In this document: piece after piece, positions 23,431 through 35,645 of the stretch
How positions within the stretch are numbered: the first letter of the stretch is position 1
Layout: each line of letters opens with the position of its first letter
Origin: Tethya wilhelma
Taxonomy: Eukaryota > Porifera > Demospongiae > Tethyida > Tethyidae
NCBI GenBank assembly: GCA_964030475.1
Contig: CAXIPT010000001.1
Coordinates: forward strand, 179,454 to 243,453
Direction: 5' to 3'
Length of the DNA: 64,000 nucleotides
Program-made: the position numbers and the translations under genes
The notes under the pieces: generated by a model
What the model was told of the DNA's origin: nothing
What the model saw: only the letters and a program-made list of their open reading frames with translations
Database searches by the model: none

Positions 23431-25653
23431 ATGGATTCTGTCCTCTTTAGCCCAGCTCCATCTTCTGATCAGCCACCCCCTGAAGACCTCCCTCGGCTTA
23501 CAGTGGCAGAGCACCATGGTGTGTTGAGTCACATTCTCAAACTCCAGTCAGTGAAATGGAGAGAGATAGGCCTACACTTGGGCCTCCTACCTGGACACCT
23601 CGACAACATCCAAACTGATCCATTGCTACTAGTGCAAGGAGCTCCAGTGAGCTGGATGAACGTCATGTTGGAGAAGTACCTCAGAGAGAGAGAAGGGGGA
23701 GCTAGGATGAGTGAGTTGGAGACTGCCCTCAAGAAGGCTGGACTAGGAGAGACTGCAGACCAACTCAGAGATAATGTACAACAGCTACTAGCACTAGGTA
23801 TGGGACATGTGAACCACAGCAAATATACAACCTAATGTCCATGTTTGTTCAGTGCAGATATTAATAGTAGATTGTTTTACTAAAGCACAACCACATCAAT
23901 ATACTCCAATTAGCATGGTGCTCATTGTCTGATATGTGTGTAGGTGTGGCCAAATTGAGTCTCTCTTCCAATCTACAAAAGTATGCTGAACGTTTGAAGG
24001 AACTTTATTCCAAACGTAAAATGCCAGACTACCTTAAAGGTCGTCAACTTCGAACTGCTAACTTTGTCAGTCTGGCATTAATCTCTCGGCAAAGTATATC
24101 CAAGAAAGACATGGATAAGTTCACTCGTGGCACAGTACAAGATGGAGACATTGATGCAATACTGAAGACAAAAGCTCCTCTAGAAATGATCCACATTGGT
24201 AAGCTGGAGAATGGCTCCTTAGCTACCTGTATGCTGCTCCAAGGAGGTCCAGGAGTTGGCAAGACCACGTTGGCCTGGAACCTGTGTCGTGAGTGGGAGT
24301 TAGGTCAGCTATTTCAGGAATACTTACTGGTCATCTTCATCCCTCTACGGAGAAAGAGGATCAGAGAAGCCAGAGAAGTGAGGGATCTGTTTGCTGTGTG
24401 CAGTCCTAACAGTAGGACTTGTGAGGAGTTGGAGGAGAGCCAGGGAGGGTCTGTGCTGCTGGTCCTGGATGGCTATGATGAACTCCCTCAAGAGGTGCAG
24501 GATGATTCCATAATTGCTGAAGTTGTCAGCGGAGAGCTTCTTCCTAAAGCTAGCCTACTGATTACAAGTCGTCCTTCAGCTTGTGCTACACTGTATGATA
24601 AATGTCGCCAACGCACTGCCAACTTCCAACACATTGAAGTGCTTGGATTCACCAAAGACAAGATCAAGGCCTACATTGAGGACAATGTCGACTCTAAACA
24701 ACTGCCCCAATTCAACGACTATCTCTCCAGCCATCCAAAGATTGAGACCATGATGTACAATCCTCTCCAGTGTGCTCTCACTGTTGAGGTATGTAAGAAA
24801 ATGTTTGAAGATGGTTCTAGTCTACCAAACACTCGAACCAAGTTGTACGAGACCAACATCCTGATGACAATGTCACGAGAAAATCCAACTCTTAAAGCAA
24901 GCAGTTTACAGAAGTTACCACAAGATCTCCAAGAGAACTTTGTAAAACTCTGTCGTCTGGCTTACAATGGTATTGCTAAGCAACAGATAATTTTTGAGGA
25001 TGTCCCTGAAGAGATTAAAGCAATTGGTCTCCTTGTGTGTGAGCCTGAACTAGACTCAGTGTTACCATCCTCAGAGAATTACAACTTCTTTCATCTCACG
25101 ATTCAAGAATTCTGTGCTGCGTACTACATTTTTATCCTTCCTGAACAAGAGCAGACAGCACTGATCTCACTCCATTGTCAGGAGGGACACTTCAGGGAGG
25201 TGATCATCTTTGTGAGTGGAATGAGTAGAAATGCTAAGAAGATTTTTGACCTGGTTTACAAGAATGTGTGTAAGTCCAATGATCCAGATGAGGATATAGT
25301 TTTATGAATAATCATATGTCCAGCTATTACCGGTTGAAAAACATCCCTCTTCTCTTGCACTGTGCCTTTGAATCACAGTGTGGTGATACTTGCTCAAGTC
25401 TCATGGAGAAACTGAATTATTCAATTACTGAGAAATTGAGTGAATCTACTGATTTTTAAACATCAACATTAATAACCCCCCTTGACATGTCTGCTCTGGG
25501 GTATGTGGTGTGCAAGAGCAGACATTCAACTAAAGTCTTCAACATGCACCATTGTTCATTACGTGCTGAGGGTATGCAAGCTCTAATCAACCAGTTCCAT
25601 CTCACACTTCAGGAGCGCTCATCACTGGCCATTGAGAGAATTGAGTATGTTAT

Positions 25654-25695
<42 letters not shown>

Positions 25696-26490
25696 AAGTG
25701 TATATGCTAGTATTGTTTCATTCACTGATAAATTCCCTGACAATCTACATGCACTTGAGGTGAGCCTGAGCAAGCCCCCTCTTAGTCGTATCAATGCTGT
25801 ACGGGATACCATGAGCCATTGCCTGTCCTGTACATCTTTCTGTGCATTTCCATATCATGTCAATGTCATTAATGGATGGCAGCTCACAGGGTCTGTCGGT
25901 ACATTCGTGCATTTCGACATGAGAAAGGGTGAAGAAATTATTAGAGAGAGCCTTAATATTGCATGTGCTAAGTTATTAATCAATAATTGCCCAGGGTCCG
26001 GCCTGGGAGCAACATGTGATCACATTCATGATACTCTTTAATATTGTAGTCTCTCTTGGAACTCCATTGGTGCTGATGGAGCCAGGTGTCTCTCTGAAGG
26101 ACTCAAATACTGTCTCAGACTTCAGGAGTTAAAGTAAGTTAGTCACAGCTATAATAAAATCGTCATATTTTACAGTATGCACACATTCATGATAGACTTA
26201 TAGTCTCTTTGACAATTCCATTGGTGATGATGGAGTCAAGTGTCTCTCTGAAGGACTCAAATACTGTCCTGAACTTCAGAAGTTAAAGTAAGTTTGAAGT
26301 CAATTCAGTCAAACTGCTATAATATTAATGTATACATGTTGCACATTGTTATTTTTAATATATACATGCACACACATTCATGATACTCTATTAATAATAA
26401 TAATAGTCTCTCTCTTAACTCCATTGGTGATGTTGGAGCCAAGTGTCTCTCTGAAAGACTCAAAAACTGTACCAAACTTCAGGAGTTAAA
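23431..26490 (+). pseudogene. NLR-D: DEATH-NACHT-LRR gene with two disabling lesions
   Basis: Exon 1 (23431-23797) encodes the DEATH-like domain and exon 2 (23944-25644) the NACHT domain, with intact Walker A (GGPGVGKTTL) and Walker B (LVLDGYDEL). Near 25296, an extra AT compared with NLR-B shifts the frame, ending the long frame at 25307. In the shifted frame a TAA follows at 25457-25459, after which the NLR frame (SALGYVVCKSRH) resumes to a (TG)n run. Three normal 84-nt LRR exons lie at 26050-26133, 26204-26287 and 26407-26490. As read, the product would be a DEATH-NACHT protein without LRRs. It may be a pseudogene, a truncated receptor or an assembly error. Confidence 0.8.
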
Positions 26491-26667
26491 GTAAGTTGAT
26501 CACTCCCGTGCACAGGCCCACACTATATATGCATGTATATTACATGTAGTATTATATATACAGTGTTCACTGTACTAAGTTATGTTGCATTTAGGTATGG
26601 GAAGCTTTGTCATAGTATTAACTTCCTAGCTGGTCATGTATATAGAATTTTGGTCGTGCCATTACAG

Positions 26668-26877
26668 TATCGTATAGCTCCAAATTTTCGCGGTACAATA
26701 TTTTCATGAATTTCGTGATTTGACCGTGTATCATGAAAATTTTCTCCACGTAAATTTAGAAAACCATATATTGGCAATATAATTTCAGAGATCGTGATTC
26801 ACGAAAATTAGCTCAAAATGGCAAAGACAGACTTTTCACGAACTTTTTGAACCACGAAAATTTGGAGCTATACGGTA
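26668..26877. mobile_element. MITE with TATCGTATAGCTCCAAATTTT termini
   Basis: The 210-bp element has inverted repeats CGTATAGCTCCAAATTTTCG and complement, with TA at both edges. Its outer CGTATAGC motif is shared with the elements at 14867 and 19246, so it looks like a sister subfamily. Confidence 0.85.
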
Positions 26878-26879
26878 AC

Positions 26880-27231
26880 TGTTTTACATGTTCTGTATCA
26901 TACGTACGGTAGTACGTATAGTAGGAATGGGCCGGCTGTCCCATAGACACAATACAAAATGTTGGTCACCATAAAAATCTAGTCAAACAAAATCAAACTT
27001 TCAGAGTTGCTCAGAGGCTCTCACTAACAGATTACCAACTGCTTACAAGTCTTGAAACTCGCAAAAAGTTTCCTCAGCACTCGTAGAGAGCGCTAGGGGG
27101 AAGCCACCATAGTGCCATTTTTGTTCATCTAACTTACTTACGTACTTACGTACGTACGTACTTCCTAACTGACTTACTTGAAAAGCATTTCCAGAGAACC
27201 AGAATGTGTTGAGCAGCACAAAGTAAGTCAA
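26880..27231. repeat. contig-end repeat stretch
   Basis: There is no gene. The last 90 bp are the inverted counterpart of 7715-7808 and stop at the N at 27232. GTACGTACTTCC motifs recur. Confidence 0.5.
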
Positions 27232-27232
27232 N

Positions 27233-28636
27233 TAGGGAGATACTGGACAGCCAGGGAGGGTCTGTGCTGCTGGTCCTGGATGGCTACGATGAACTCCCTC
27301 AAGAGGTCCAGAAATATTCAATAATTTCTAAAGTTGTTGATAGGGAATATCTTCCTAAAGCTAGTGTACTAGTTACTAGTCGTCCTTCAGCCTGTGCTAC
27401 ACTGTATGATAAATGTCGCCAACGCACTACCAACTTCCAACACATTGAAGTGCTTGGATTCACCAAAGACAAGATCAAGGCCTACATTGAGGACAATGTC
27501 GACTCTAAACAACTGCCACGGTTCAACGACTATCTCTCCAGCCATCCAAAGATTGAGGCCATGATGTTCAATCCTCTCCAGTGTGCTCTCACTGTTGAGG
27601 TGTGTAAGAAAATGTTTGAAGATGGTTCTGGTCTACCAAACACTCGAACCAAGTTGTACGAGACCAACGTCCTGATGACAATGTCACGAGAAAATCCAAC
27701 TCTTAAAGCAAGCAGTTTACAGAAGTTACCACAAGATCTCCGAGAGAACTTTGTAGAACTCTGTCGTCTGGCTTACAATGGTATTGCTAAGCAGCAGATA
27801 ATTTTTGAGGATGTCCTTGAAGAGATTAAAGCAATTGGTCTCCTTGTTTGTGAGCCTGAACTAGACTCAGTATTACCATCCTCAGAGAATTACAACTTTT
27901 TTCATTTCACAATTCAAGAATTCTGTGCTGCCTACTACATTTGCAGCCTTCCCGAACAAGAGCAGACAGCACTGATCTCACACCATTGTCAGGAGAGTCA
28001 CTTCAGGGAGGTGATCATCTTCACGTGTGGCCTGTGTGTCAATCCAGAGAAAGCTGTTGACCTAGTTTATTCTGGGGTTCGTCAGCACAAGGATGATGCT
28101 GGTCACACGTACTTTGGCAGCGAGGACTTATTGCTCTTTCACTGTGCCTTTGAATCACAGTGTAGCGGGGTGTGTACAAGTCTCATGAAGAAACTGAATT
28201 CATCGATTGATTTGAGGATTCAAAATTTGAACCCTTCTGACATGTCCACTTTGGGATATCTGATTTGCAAGAGTGAACACCCTACCAGAGAAGTTGACCT
28301 GCTTGGCTCTTCATGTGGCACTGAGGGCATGCAAGCTCTAATCAGCCAGTTCCATCACACACTGGAGGAGCACTCAACACTTGCCATTGAAACATTGAGG
28401 TAAATATCATGCACACAGCTGGGCTCATTGATGACATCTACACATGTACCTTCCATACACTAGCTGTATACAATGACATTTATACATGACATGCATGTGT
28501 ATGGTACACCCACTCACCTATATAATTATTATACACATGTTAATAATTACAGACTATATGGGAACCAAGTTGGTGCTGAAGGGGTCAAGTATCTCTCTGA
28601 AGGACTCAAATACTGTCCTGAACTGGAGAATTTGAG
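27233..28636 (+). CDS. NLR-E: partial NACHT-LRR gene, cut at both ends
   Basis: The NACHT exon (27233-28399) begins just before Walker B (LLVLDGYDELPQ), so Walker A and the DEATH domain are lost at the N at 27232. One 84-nt LRR exon follows at 28553-28636. The frame is open throughout. Both exons and the intron between them are almost identical to NLR-A in inverted orientation. The similarity continues to 28811, where the LTR of the retrotransposon begins. It is either a recent inverted duplicate of NLR-A or its other allele placed on the wrong strand. Confidence 0.82.
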
Positions 28637-28811
28637 GTCAGTTCAAACTAATATCTGCATTCGGAATATCCTCAAACATACCAAACAATAATCTAGTCTA
28701 TTATAGTTTAGGTGGCCAGTGTGCATGCTGAGTTAACTTGCAATAATGTGGCTTCCTCTGATAAGCTTCACTGCTGAGTCAGCAGTGAAGCGTATCCCTG
28801 TCCTATGCCTC

Positions 28812-31692
28812 TGTAACGACCAGGGTCTTAGGCTGCGACTGCACTTGCGCTTGGCTTGCTACTTTCACTTTCCATGTTGCTCATAGCTCAACTTTAATCC
28901 TCTCTGGTCTTACAGTAAAATACACAGACTTATACATACACAATAAATAATAAGTAACTTCCTGTATATAAATCAGGGCTACTGAGCATGTGCATACTAC
29001 ACAACTACAATGATAGTGTTAATTTTATGCAAGTCACTACAATTCCCCTCGCTTAAATCAAAGCTTGTCCTCAAGCAAATGCATGATTGATAATTCGGTG
29101 ATTAAGTTCGGTCTGTGTCATCACGCTTCCTTGGCCGCTCTCATCATGGAACGTGTAGTGGGTCCTGAGGTCCGTTCTGGTACAGGTACAGGCTCAATGT
29201 CCTCTTGCCTAGTAGCTTTCTTCCGCTTGGTTCTCTTCTTAGTGCTACCACACCACGAGACATCGGGTAGTTCTGGATAGCAAGGCCTGACACGATCGAG
29301 AGAGATGAAGATGGGTTCAGCATCTGGCTTATCAACTGGCTTAACTTGAGCATTCGTTGGTGTTGTGGACAACACTCTGTACGGACCAAAGAATGGCCGG
29401 GCTAGCTTCCATGCTTTCCCTTTGATCTCTCCAGGCATATACACCATGACTCTATCACCAACATTGTAATCGGTTGTCTTTGAGTGCTTGTCGTAATGAG
29501 CCTTCTGCTTTTGTTGAGCTGATTTGATATTTTCTTGAGCATCCTTCCAAGCATCAGACAAACCTATTGTCATGGCCGTTCGATAGTCATCTGGGTGGAT
29601 TACGTAGGGACTCTTCACGTGGTGGAGTACATTCTCAGAGGGTAGTCTCGGGTCTCTTCCATATAGAAGATAAAAAGGGGACTCTCGAGTCGACTCCTGT
29701 GTTGTTGCCCTATAAGCAAACAACAGAAACGGCAGATGGTTGTCCCAATCACTGCCATTTCTTGCAGCACACTTGGCAATCATGTGAGAAAGGGTGCAAT
29801 TGAATCCTTCTACGAGGCCGTCAGTCTGGGGGTGGTAACCAGAAGTGTTCACCTTCTTGATTCGCAGTAGCTCGCAGACTTCTTTAATCACCTCGGACAA
29901 GAAGTTGGGGCCTCTATCTGATAGAAGTTCCTGAGGGGCTCCGTGTCTGCAAAAGATCTCTTGGACAAGAAGTTTAGCAATGGTTAGTGCACTTTGGTCA
30001 GGTACCGCAAATGCTTCCGCCCATTTAGTGAGGTAATCAAGAAACACAACAACATATTGGTTACCAGAACATGTGAGGGGGAGCTGCAGTACATCAACTC
30101 CGACTCTGTGGAAGGGACCACCGACTTCAATTGGTTGTAGAGGTGGTTTGCTAGCTCGTCCAGTACCTCTCCTTGTAGCACATATCAAACATGATCTACA
30201 GTGTTTGCGTACAGCGGCCCTCATTCCTTTCCACCAGTATGTCTTCCGAAGAGTGTTGTAGATCCTTCTCTCTGCAAAGTGGCCAGCGAAGCAACCAGAA
30301 TGTGACTCTTCGAGGATCTTCTCTTGTAAACACTCTGGAACCACTATTCTCCAACAAGAGGGGTCAGTTGGACTCTCGTGATACAGAATACCCTCTATAA
30401 GGTCATACTGATCTTGTTCCATGATCAATTTCTTGGCAAGTTTCTCATCACTAGGCAGCACTCCAGTCTCAAATAGGGTGACAATACTCTGGAGTTTGGG
30501 ATCTTGACGTTGTAAATCAGCGATCTCCTTGTTTACATCTGAATCTGAGTCCTTCCGTGGGGGCTGCGCACTCTCCGACTCAGTTGTTTGTACTGTCGAT
30601 TCAACTTGTAGCGTGTGGGATTGTGACCCGTCGACACTGGAAACAGGGTTCCGTGACAGGGCATCAGCATTCGCATTGCTCTTGCCAGATCGATGCTGTA
30701 TATCAAGTTGCATTTCTTGAATTGCCATAGCCCATCTTGCTAATTTTGCTGATGGATGAGGAGAGTTTAGCAGGGATGTGCAGGCAGCATGGTCCGTATA
30801 CACTGTACACTTGTGGCCTAACAAGTAAGCTCTGAACTGCTTCACTGCCCATACAACAGCCAATGTTTCTAACTCTGATATGGCATAATTTCTCTCCTGC
30901 GGGTTGAGGGTTCTTGACGCGTATGCTACAGGATGGATGTGACCATCAGTTTTTCTCTGTGCCAAGACAGCACCCAAACCGTCTTTGCTAGCATCTGTCT
31001 CGAGGATGAACTCTTTACCTTCTCCGAAACTCGGGTAGGCCAAGACTGGGGCTTGTGTTAACATGTCCTTTAGTGTCTCAAATGCCAGTTGACACTCTAC
31101 AGACCAGTAGAACTTGGTATCTTTCTTTGTCAGGGCATGTAATGGATGAGCTATCTTTGAGAACCCTGGGATGAATCTTCGGTAGTAGGATGCTAATCCC
31201 AAAAACTGCTTAACTTTGGTAACATCAGTTGGGACAGGAAAGTGCTTGACTTTGTCAATCTTTGCAGGATCAGGACGGATACCTTCTTTCGAGATAACAT
31301 GACCAAGGTATGTTACTTGTTCCAGGAGGAATGAACATTTACGAGGTTTGAGGGTGAGTCCAGCCCTACGCAACCGGTCAAACACTTGAGAGAGGTGCTC
31401 TAAATGTCCGTCGAATGTCTTTGAACAAACAAGGATGTCATCGATATAGACAAAGCATGACTTCCATTCCAGACCTTGCAACACTGTTTGCATCAGACGC
31501 TGGAAAGTTGCTGGAGCGTTGCACAATCCAAAAGGCATACGCTCAAACTCATACAGGCCAGCATAGGTAGTAAATGCTGACTTGTCTTTCGTGGAGGGGT
31601 CCATTTCGATCTGCCAATAGCCAGAGGCTAAGTCTAAGGTAGAAAAGTATTTGGCCTCACTGAGCGTATCGAGTATGTCATCGATCCTTGGA
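28812..31692 (-). mobile_element. Ty3/gypsy LTR retrotransposon, 5' part missing at a gap
   Basis: On the minus strand the 3' LTR spans 29041 down to 28812 (230 bp, TGTAGTGACT...GTCGTTACA). It is preceded by the purine tract AAGCGAGGGGAAT. The element is inserted into sequence that is still NLR-A-like up to 28811. The 5' LTR, gag, protease and the start of reverse transcriptase are absent because the contig ends at 31693. Confidence 0.9.
29121..31692 (-). CDS. Ty3/gypsy pol polyprotein fragment (RT, RNase H, integrase)
   Basis: A single open frame of about 857 residues runs from the N to a stop at 29121. In order it has reverse transcriptase with the YIDDIL catalytic motif, RNase H (TDASKDGLGAVL), the integrase HHCC zinc-binding domain (H-x5-H...C-x2-C near CRSCLIC), the integrase core (DVLQL...SDRGPNF...E), and a C-terminal GPY-type module. 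The frame is uninterrupted, so the insertion is young. The N-terminal part of RT is missing. I describe it only and do not rebuild it. Confidence 0.92.
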
Positions 31693-31693
31693 N

Positions 31694-32110
31694 CACAAAT
31701 CCTGGTACACCATCTCTTTGCTGGTAGTCGAGACTGATGCAATCATCACTGTCAAGGTCACTAGTGCTCGCACAGTCACTAGAGTGGACGGCACCAATCT
31801 TGACACTTGACCTGCTGACCTTCACTGGAGACCAACTGAAACTACCATCGCCCCGATCAACACAGATTCCAGGGGTATCATTTGCTTCATAGAAAAACAT
31901 TAGAGGATCCACTTCAGCTGGGCTCAGGTCCGACTCAGGGATGACAAGTTCAGGACTTTGATGGCACAATGTGATGTCAAGAGATTGTTCCACAAGAGAG
32001 ATTGAGGACTCACCACTACCCACAGACAGGGGAGAAACACAACGAGCTTCATGTCTCAGAGAGGCTGAAGACTCACTACCACACTGAGGCAGAGGAGAAG
32101 CACTACAGTC
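31694..32110 (-). CDS. unidentified open reading frame fragment
   Basis: About 110-120 codons are open on the minus strand (start near 32023) up to the N. They are rich in Ser and Asp and have no motif I recognise. The frame does not continue into the retrotransposon RT in a way that makes sense. It may be the upstream part of that element's polyprotein or an unrelated exon. Confidence 0.3.
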
Positions 32111-33634
32111 TTAATTAGACTTTATGAATATTAAATTAGCTTTGTCTTTTGTATATTTTTGTTCTTGCTATAGCCATAGCTATTCTCTTTCTTTACTAGT
32201 TTTACTTAGCTATGGTTGGACTAAGCCATAGCTGTATCAATTCTCTTCTAAGTTAGCAGTTGTTTACTTCAAACGCTTGCAAAAACGGAAGCAGTCAAAG
32301 TTCGCCAAATTACTAGCAAACTTTTGCCTTTTTTTCTAGCTAACAAAGCAGGACTACAGAAGCGGTTAGCTTCAGGTATAGCCTAAGCCTCCTTGCACCT
32401 CCATAACTAGCGTCAAGCTTCTCCTGCAAAGCACTAGGAAAAAAACGTGAGTTTAAAACCGACAGTCTCGATCGTGACCCAAACGCGACCTTTGACTTCT
32501 AACATGTATATCGCCACACCCACTAATTAGATCTGGGTCAAACTTGGTATTTTACTAGTGCACTACCTTACCTAATTGCATAGCGAGTCTAGAGCTCACA
32601 GCTCAAACGCCATGGCTAGAATAATTAATATGCGATTAGTTGCAAAAAATTGCGACCGTTGAATACAAGTGGTGTTAGGGAGAGAAGGTTAGCCAATTAA
32701 AAAATTCGCTATTAACCCTTTTGTGACTGTTGAAATTAATCAGTGTGTACTTCACTTACAGCATTATAGCAGGCCTAACTTGGAATATGCATCATTGTCT
32801 GAAGTAATTCTTTTGCATATAATATTTTCAGTATAAATTTACATTGTCACTGACAACTGATGACCCGGAAGTTACATGCACATGCCAGTGCATGTAATTA
32901 CTGCCCCCTCTCGCTGGACTTTGATGCTGACATGCATGGCTAAAAATATTGATCAGAGTTTTATTTACTGAGATGGGTTGTCCAAGTTCACCGGTAGTGA
33001 AACATATAGCTATACCATGAATGCACTAATATGCTGCAACAATATTATTATAACATTGTGAGATTGAGGTAAGATGCTCCAAAAAGATATTCCTCTATCA
33101 GCTAGATATTTATCCTACTCCAAATCAAAACCTGCAAGTTGAAACAGAATAATGATTATATAGCTAGTACTATATAAAAGAACCTGATTATTACAATTAT
33201 AGCTACATGCAGTAGAACCTCCGACTGTGGACGATTCTCGGTTACCCAAAATTCCAATTCCGTATATTGAAGCATTACAAACAGAACCTCTGAGAAGAGG
33301 ACAACTTCTCCACAAAGGATAAAAAAAACTGAATTTGTATTGTCCCCAAAGTGTCTATTTTGAAGGTTTGAGTGTATGAATGTCTATAGGCCGGGACAGG
33401 CTAAGAACTAGTACAGACGATACTATACAATTTACAGCTGCTTTCCCAGGCTCCTCCTAGCTCATTCGCAAAATTAAATATGAAAACATTTACAAAGAAG
33501 GAATCTAGGCCCGGAACAAGCTAACTCACAATAACACTTCGCATATGATGAGATAAACAAGCAATATGCAACATGAGCTTTTCTACCAAGAAAAAAAAAT
33601 CATTCTGTACGACTAATTCAACTTAAACTAACCT
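32111..33634. other. gene-poor AT-rich stretch with repeat remnants
   Basis: I see no gene. Near 33210-33375 there is sequence of the type AGTAGAACCTCCGACTGTGG...CCTCTGAGAAGAGGACAAC, which looks like a remnant of a DNA-transposon terminal region. Confidence 0.35.
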
Positions 33635-34030
33635 TTAACTGAGTAAATAGAAGAGCATCATAGCAGCCACAAACATAGACAGCAGGCAAAGACCTGAACT
33701 TGACTTTATAGTCTGTGGTGTCTCACAGTACGATGTATTGATATGGTCACATCAACTGTATTGTGTACTAGAATAAAAAATAAACAAGTAAGTAAGCTGT
33801 TGTCAATTTGACTCGATAACTACTTGACTTGTAGGTTTAACATAACACCCTATCACAAATTTTATATGTAGTTTATACAAGCCATAGATCTTATAAGTCT
33901 ACCTGCATTGAATGTTCAGCGTTGATCTTCATCACTCTGGATCTCTTGGCATACACTAACACAGCCCGAGGGACACAGAGCACAGACAAAGATTCTGGAC
34001 GGTCACTGGCAGTGGCCTCATAGGAAGATG
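33635..34030 (-). CDS. 3' end of an unidentified gene with a hydrophobic C-terminus
   Basis: Two exons fit in phase on the minus strand. The first ends at 33903 with a donor GTAGAC and encodes a segment including SVLCVPRAVLVYAKRSRVM; its upstream border, near 34030, is uncertain. The last exon (33635-33712, acceptor CACAG) encodes 25 residues with the hydrophobic run GLCLLSMFVAAMMLFYLLS and a stop. The tail could be a membrane anchor or GPI signal. I do not recognise the family. Confidence 0.4.
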
Positions 34031-34294
34031 TCTTGGGGTAGGGGGGGGCTGCCCTAGCCCCGCCTATTAATGTTAGAAAAGTTCTTTTTTAGCACAATAA
34101 TAGCCAGTTGAACATTAACTTGTGAAAAATCGATCTGGACTCTTGCAACTTAGCTGTAAATTTGTATTTCATGTATTTGGCACTTGAGATAAGACGATCT
34201 TTACCAAACATTTACAAGGGGGGCTCAGCCCCCACTGATTTTTGATAAGGGGGGCTCAAGCCCCCCTTGCCCCCCCCCGCTTCCTATGCCCCTG
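34010..34294. mobile_element. possible hAT-like MITE
   Basis: The left end CAGTGGCCTCATAGGAAG and the right end, reverse-complemented CAGGGGCATAGGAAG, are similar. Both are followed by G-rich/C-rich GGGGGGCT blocks, as in the better element at 34991. There is no clean target duplication, and the left end overlaps a possible exon. Confidence 0.4.
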
Positions 34295-34990
34295 AGTGAG
34301 AAAAAAAATTAAATCTCAAACTGATCACATGATTTACAGGTTGAAAAGGGGTTAAATTTTAAGTGGCTAACCTTCTTTCCCTAGTGGATACGCGCATGCG
34401 GATTTATCCGCTATCGGCCCTAAAGGGATAATAGAAGAAGGGTGGATCTGGATTCATCCATTTGTTAGATTCAGAGCAGCTCCAGGAGAATTTCACTTGT
34501 CTTAGTGTGAAGTCCTTTCCCACAAGATCTCTCATCACACTAAACATGCACTCCACGTATTCAGTTGTGCTGGAGTGGGGATTTTCAGAAGTTGAGAAAT
34601 CTCCCTTCTTCTCCATTCAGTGGTTTCAATGTCTGCTGCTATGACAGCTATGGGTCTTTTCATTTCACACTTTGAAAGTATGTAATGAGATATTACTTAG
34701 TATGAAATAGTGGGACCTCTACCTCTATGGCTTCTGAGTTATGAGCATACGAAAATCAAGCTTTTTGGGGAGTTTTGCTCAACCTCTTGGTACTAATGAA
34801 GCCATAGCTTCCCAACTGAAGCATATTAGGAGAAATAATTGGTACCATCTTGTTGTTCAAAAAATTTCTTTTCAGGTGACATATTGTATGGCTTCATCTG
34901 ATAAAGTCATTACTGAAAACGTTATTACCTATCTTTGACCTATGACCTTTTCAAAAAGTGCTGCTTTGTTTCAAAAATTTTTTACATGAG

Positions 34991-35559
34991 CAGTGGCGTA
35001 GCCAGGGGGGACTAGGGGGGCGCTTGCCCCCCTTTTTTCATAGAATAGCAAATTAATTTTTATTAGCTCTGTAAACTTACATGCACGTAAACTCCGTGGC
35101 AAATCACTAATTGGTGGCAATAGTACATTCTTGATCATTGCAATGAAGAAATAAAAGCTGAAAATAAAGCTGAAGTCCAAGAACCACTCCTAGAGTCTAA
35201 GTCTATACCGCTAAAGATCGCCCGTTGCGATCGCTCTAAACAGAAGTTCAAAGTTTAATCTGCATGCAAGCCTATATGTAGGTGTGGCTGCATGCATGGT
35301 GTACTTTCGACCTCTAAGCCATTGATGAAGTTATTGATGAATTTTCTAGGTGACATCCAAGGCGTCTACAGCTGTCAAACACTACTTGAAGCCTGCTTTT
35401 ATGTTGGTTAAACCCTATTTAGCATTTCTATTCAAGTACTTACCATAAATGATGGCGTCAATTGATTTTAATTAGTGGGTGTGGTTTCTGGTCAAAAATT
35501 TTGCACGCTTTGCACACAAAGTTAGCCCCCCCTTTTCTCAAATCCTGCCTACGCCCCTG
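34991..35559. mobile_element. hAT-like non-autonomous element
   Basis: The ends CAGTGGCGTAGCCAGG and, reversed, CAGGGGCGTAGGCAGG are followed by GGGGGG/CCCCCC blocks, the pattern of widespread hAT-type elements. ATGAG flanks both sides (34986-34990 and 35560-35564). The 569-bp body has no transposase. Confidence 0.75.
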
Positions 35560-35645
35560 ATGAGCATTTTCATACATTTAACTAATCACTGACTGAGTTT
35601 GGTTGTGGGGATAGGGAAATATAAATAATTGATGGGAGGGTATAC

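Noticed and set aside
28301..28811. NLR-E as the intact 3' half of NLR-D
   Set aside because: NLR-D already has its own NACHT end and LRR exons, and an N lies between them; they are separate genes.
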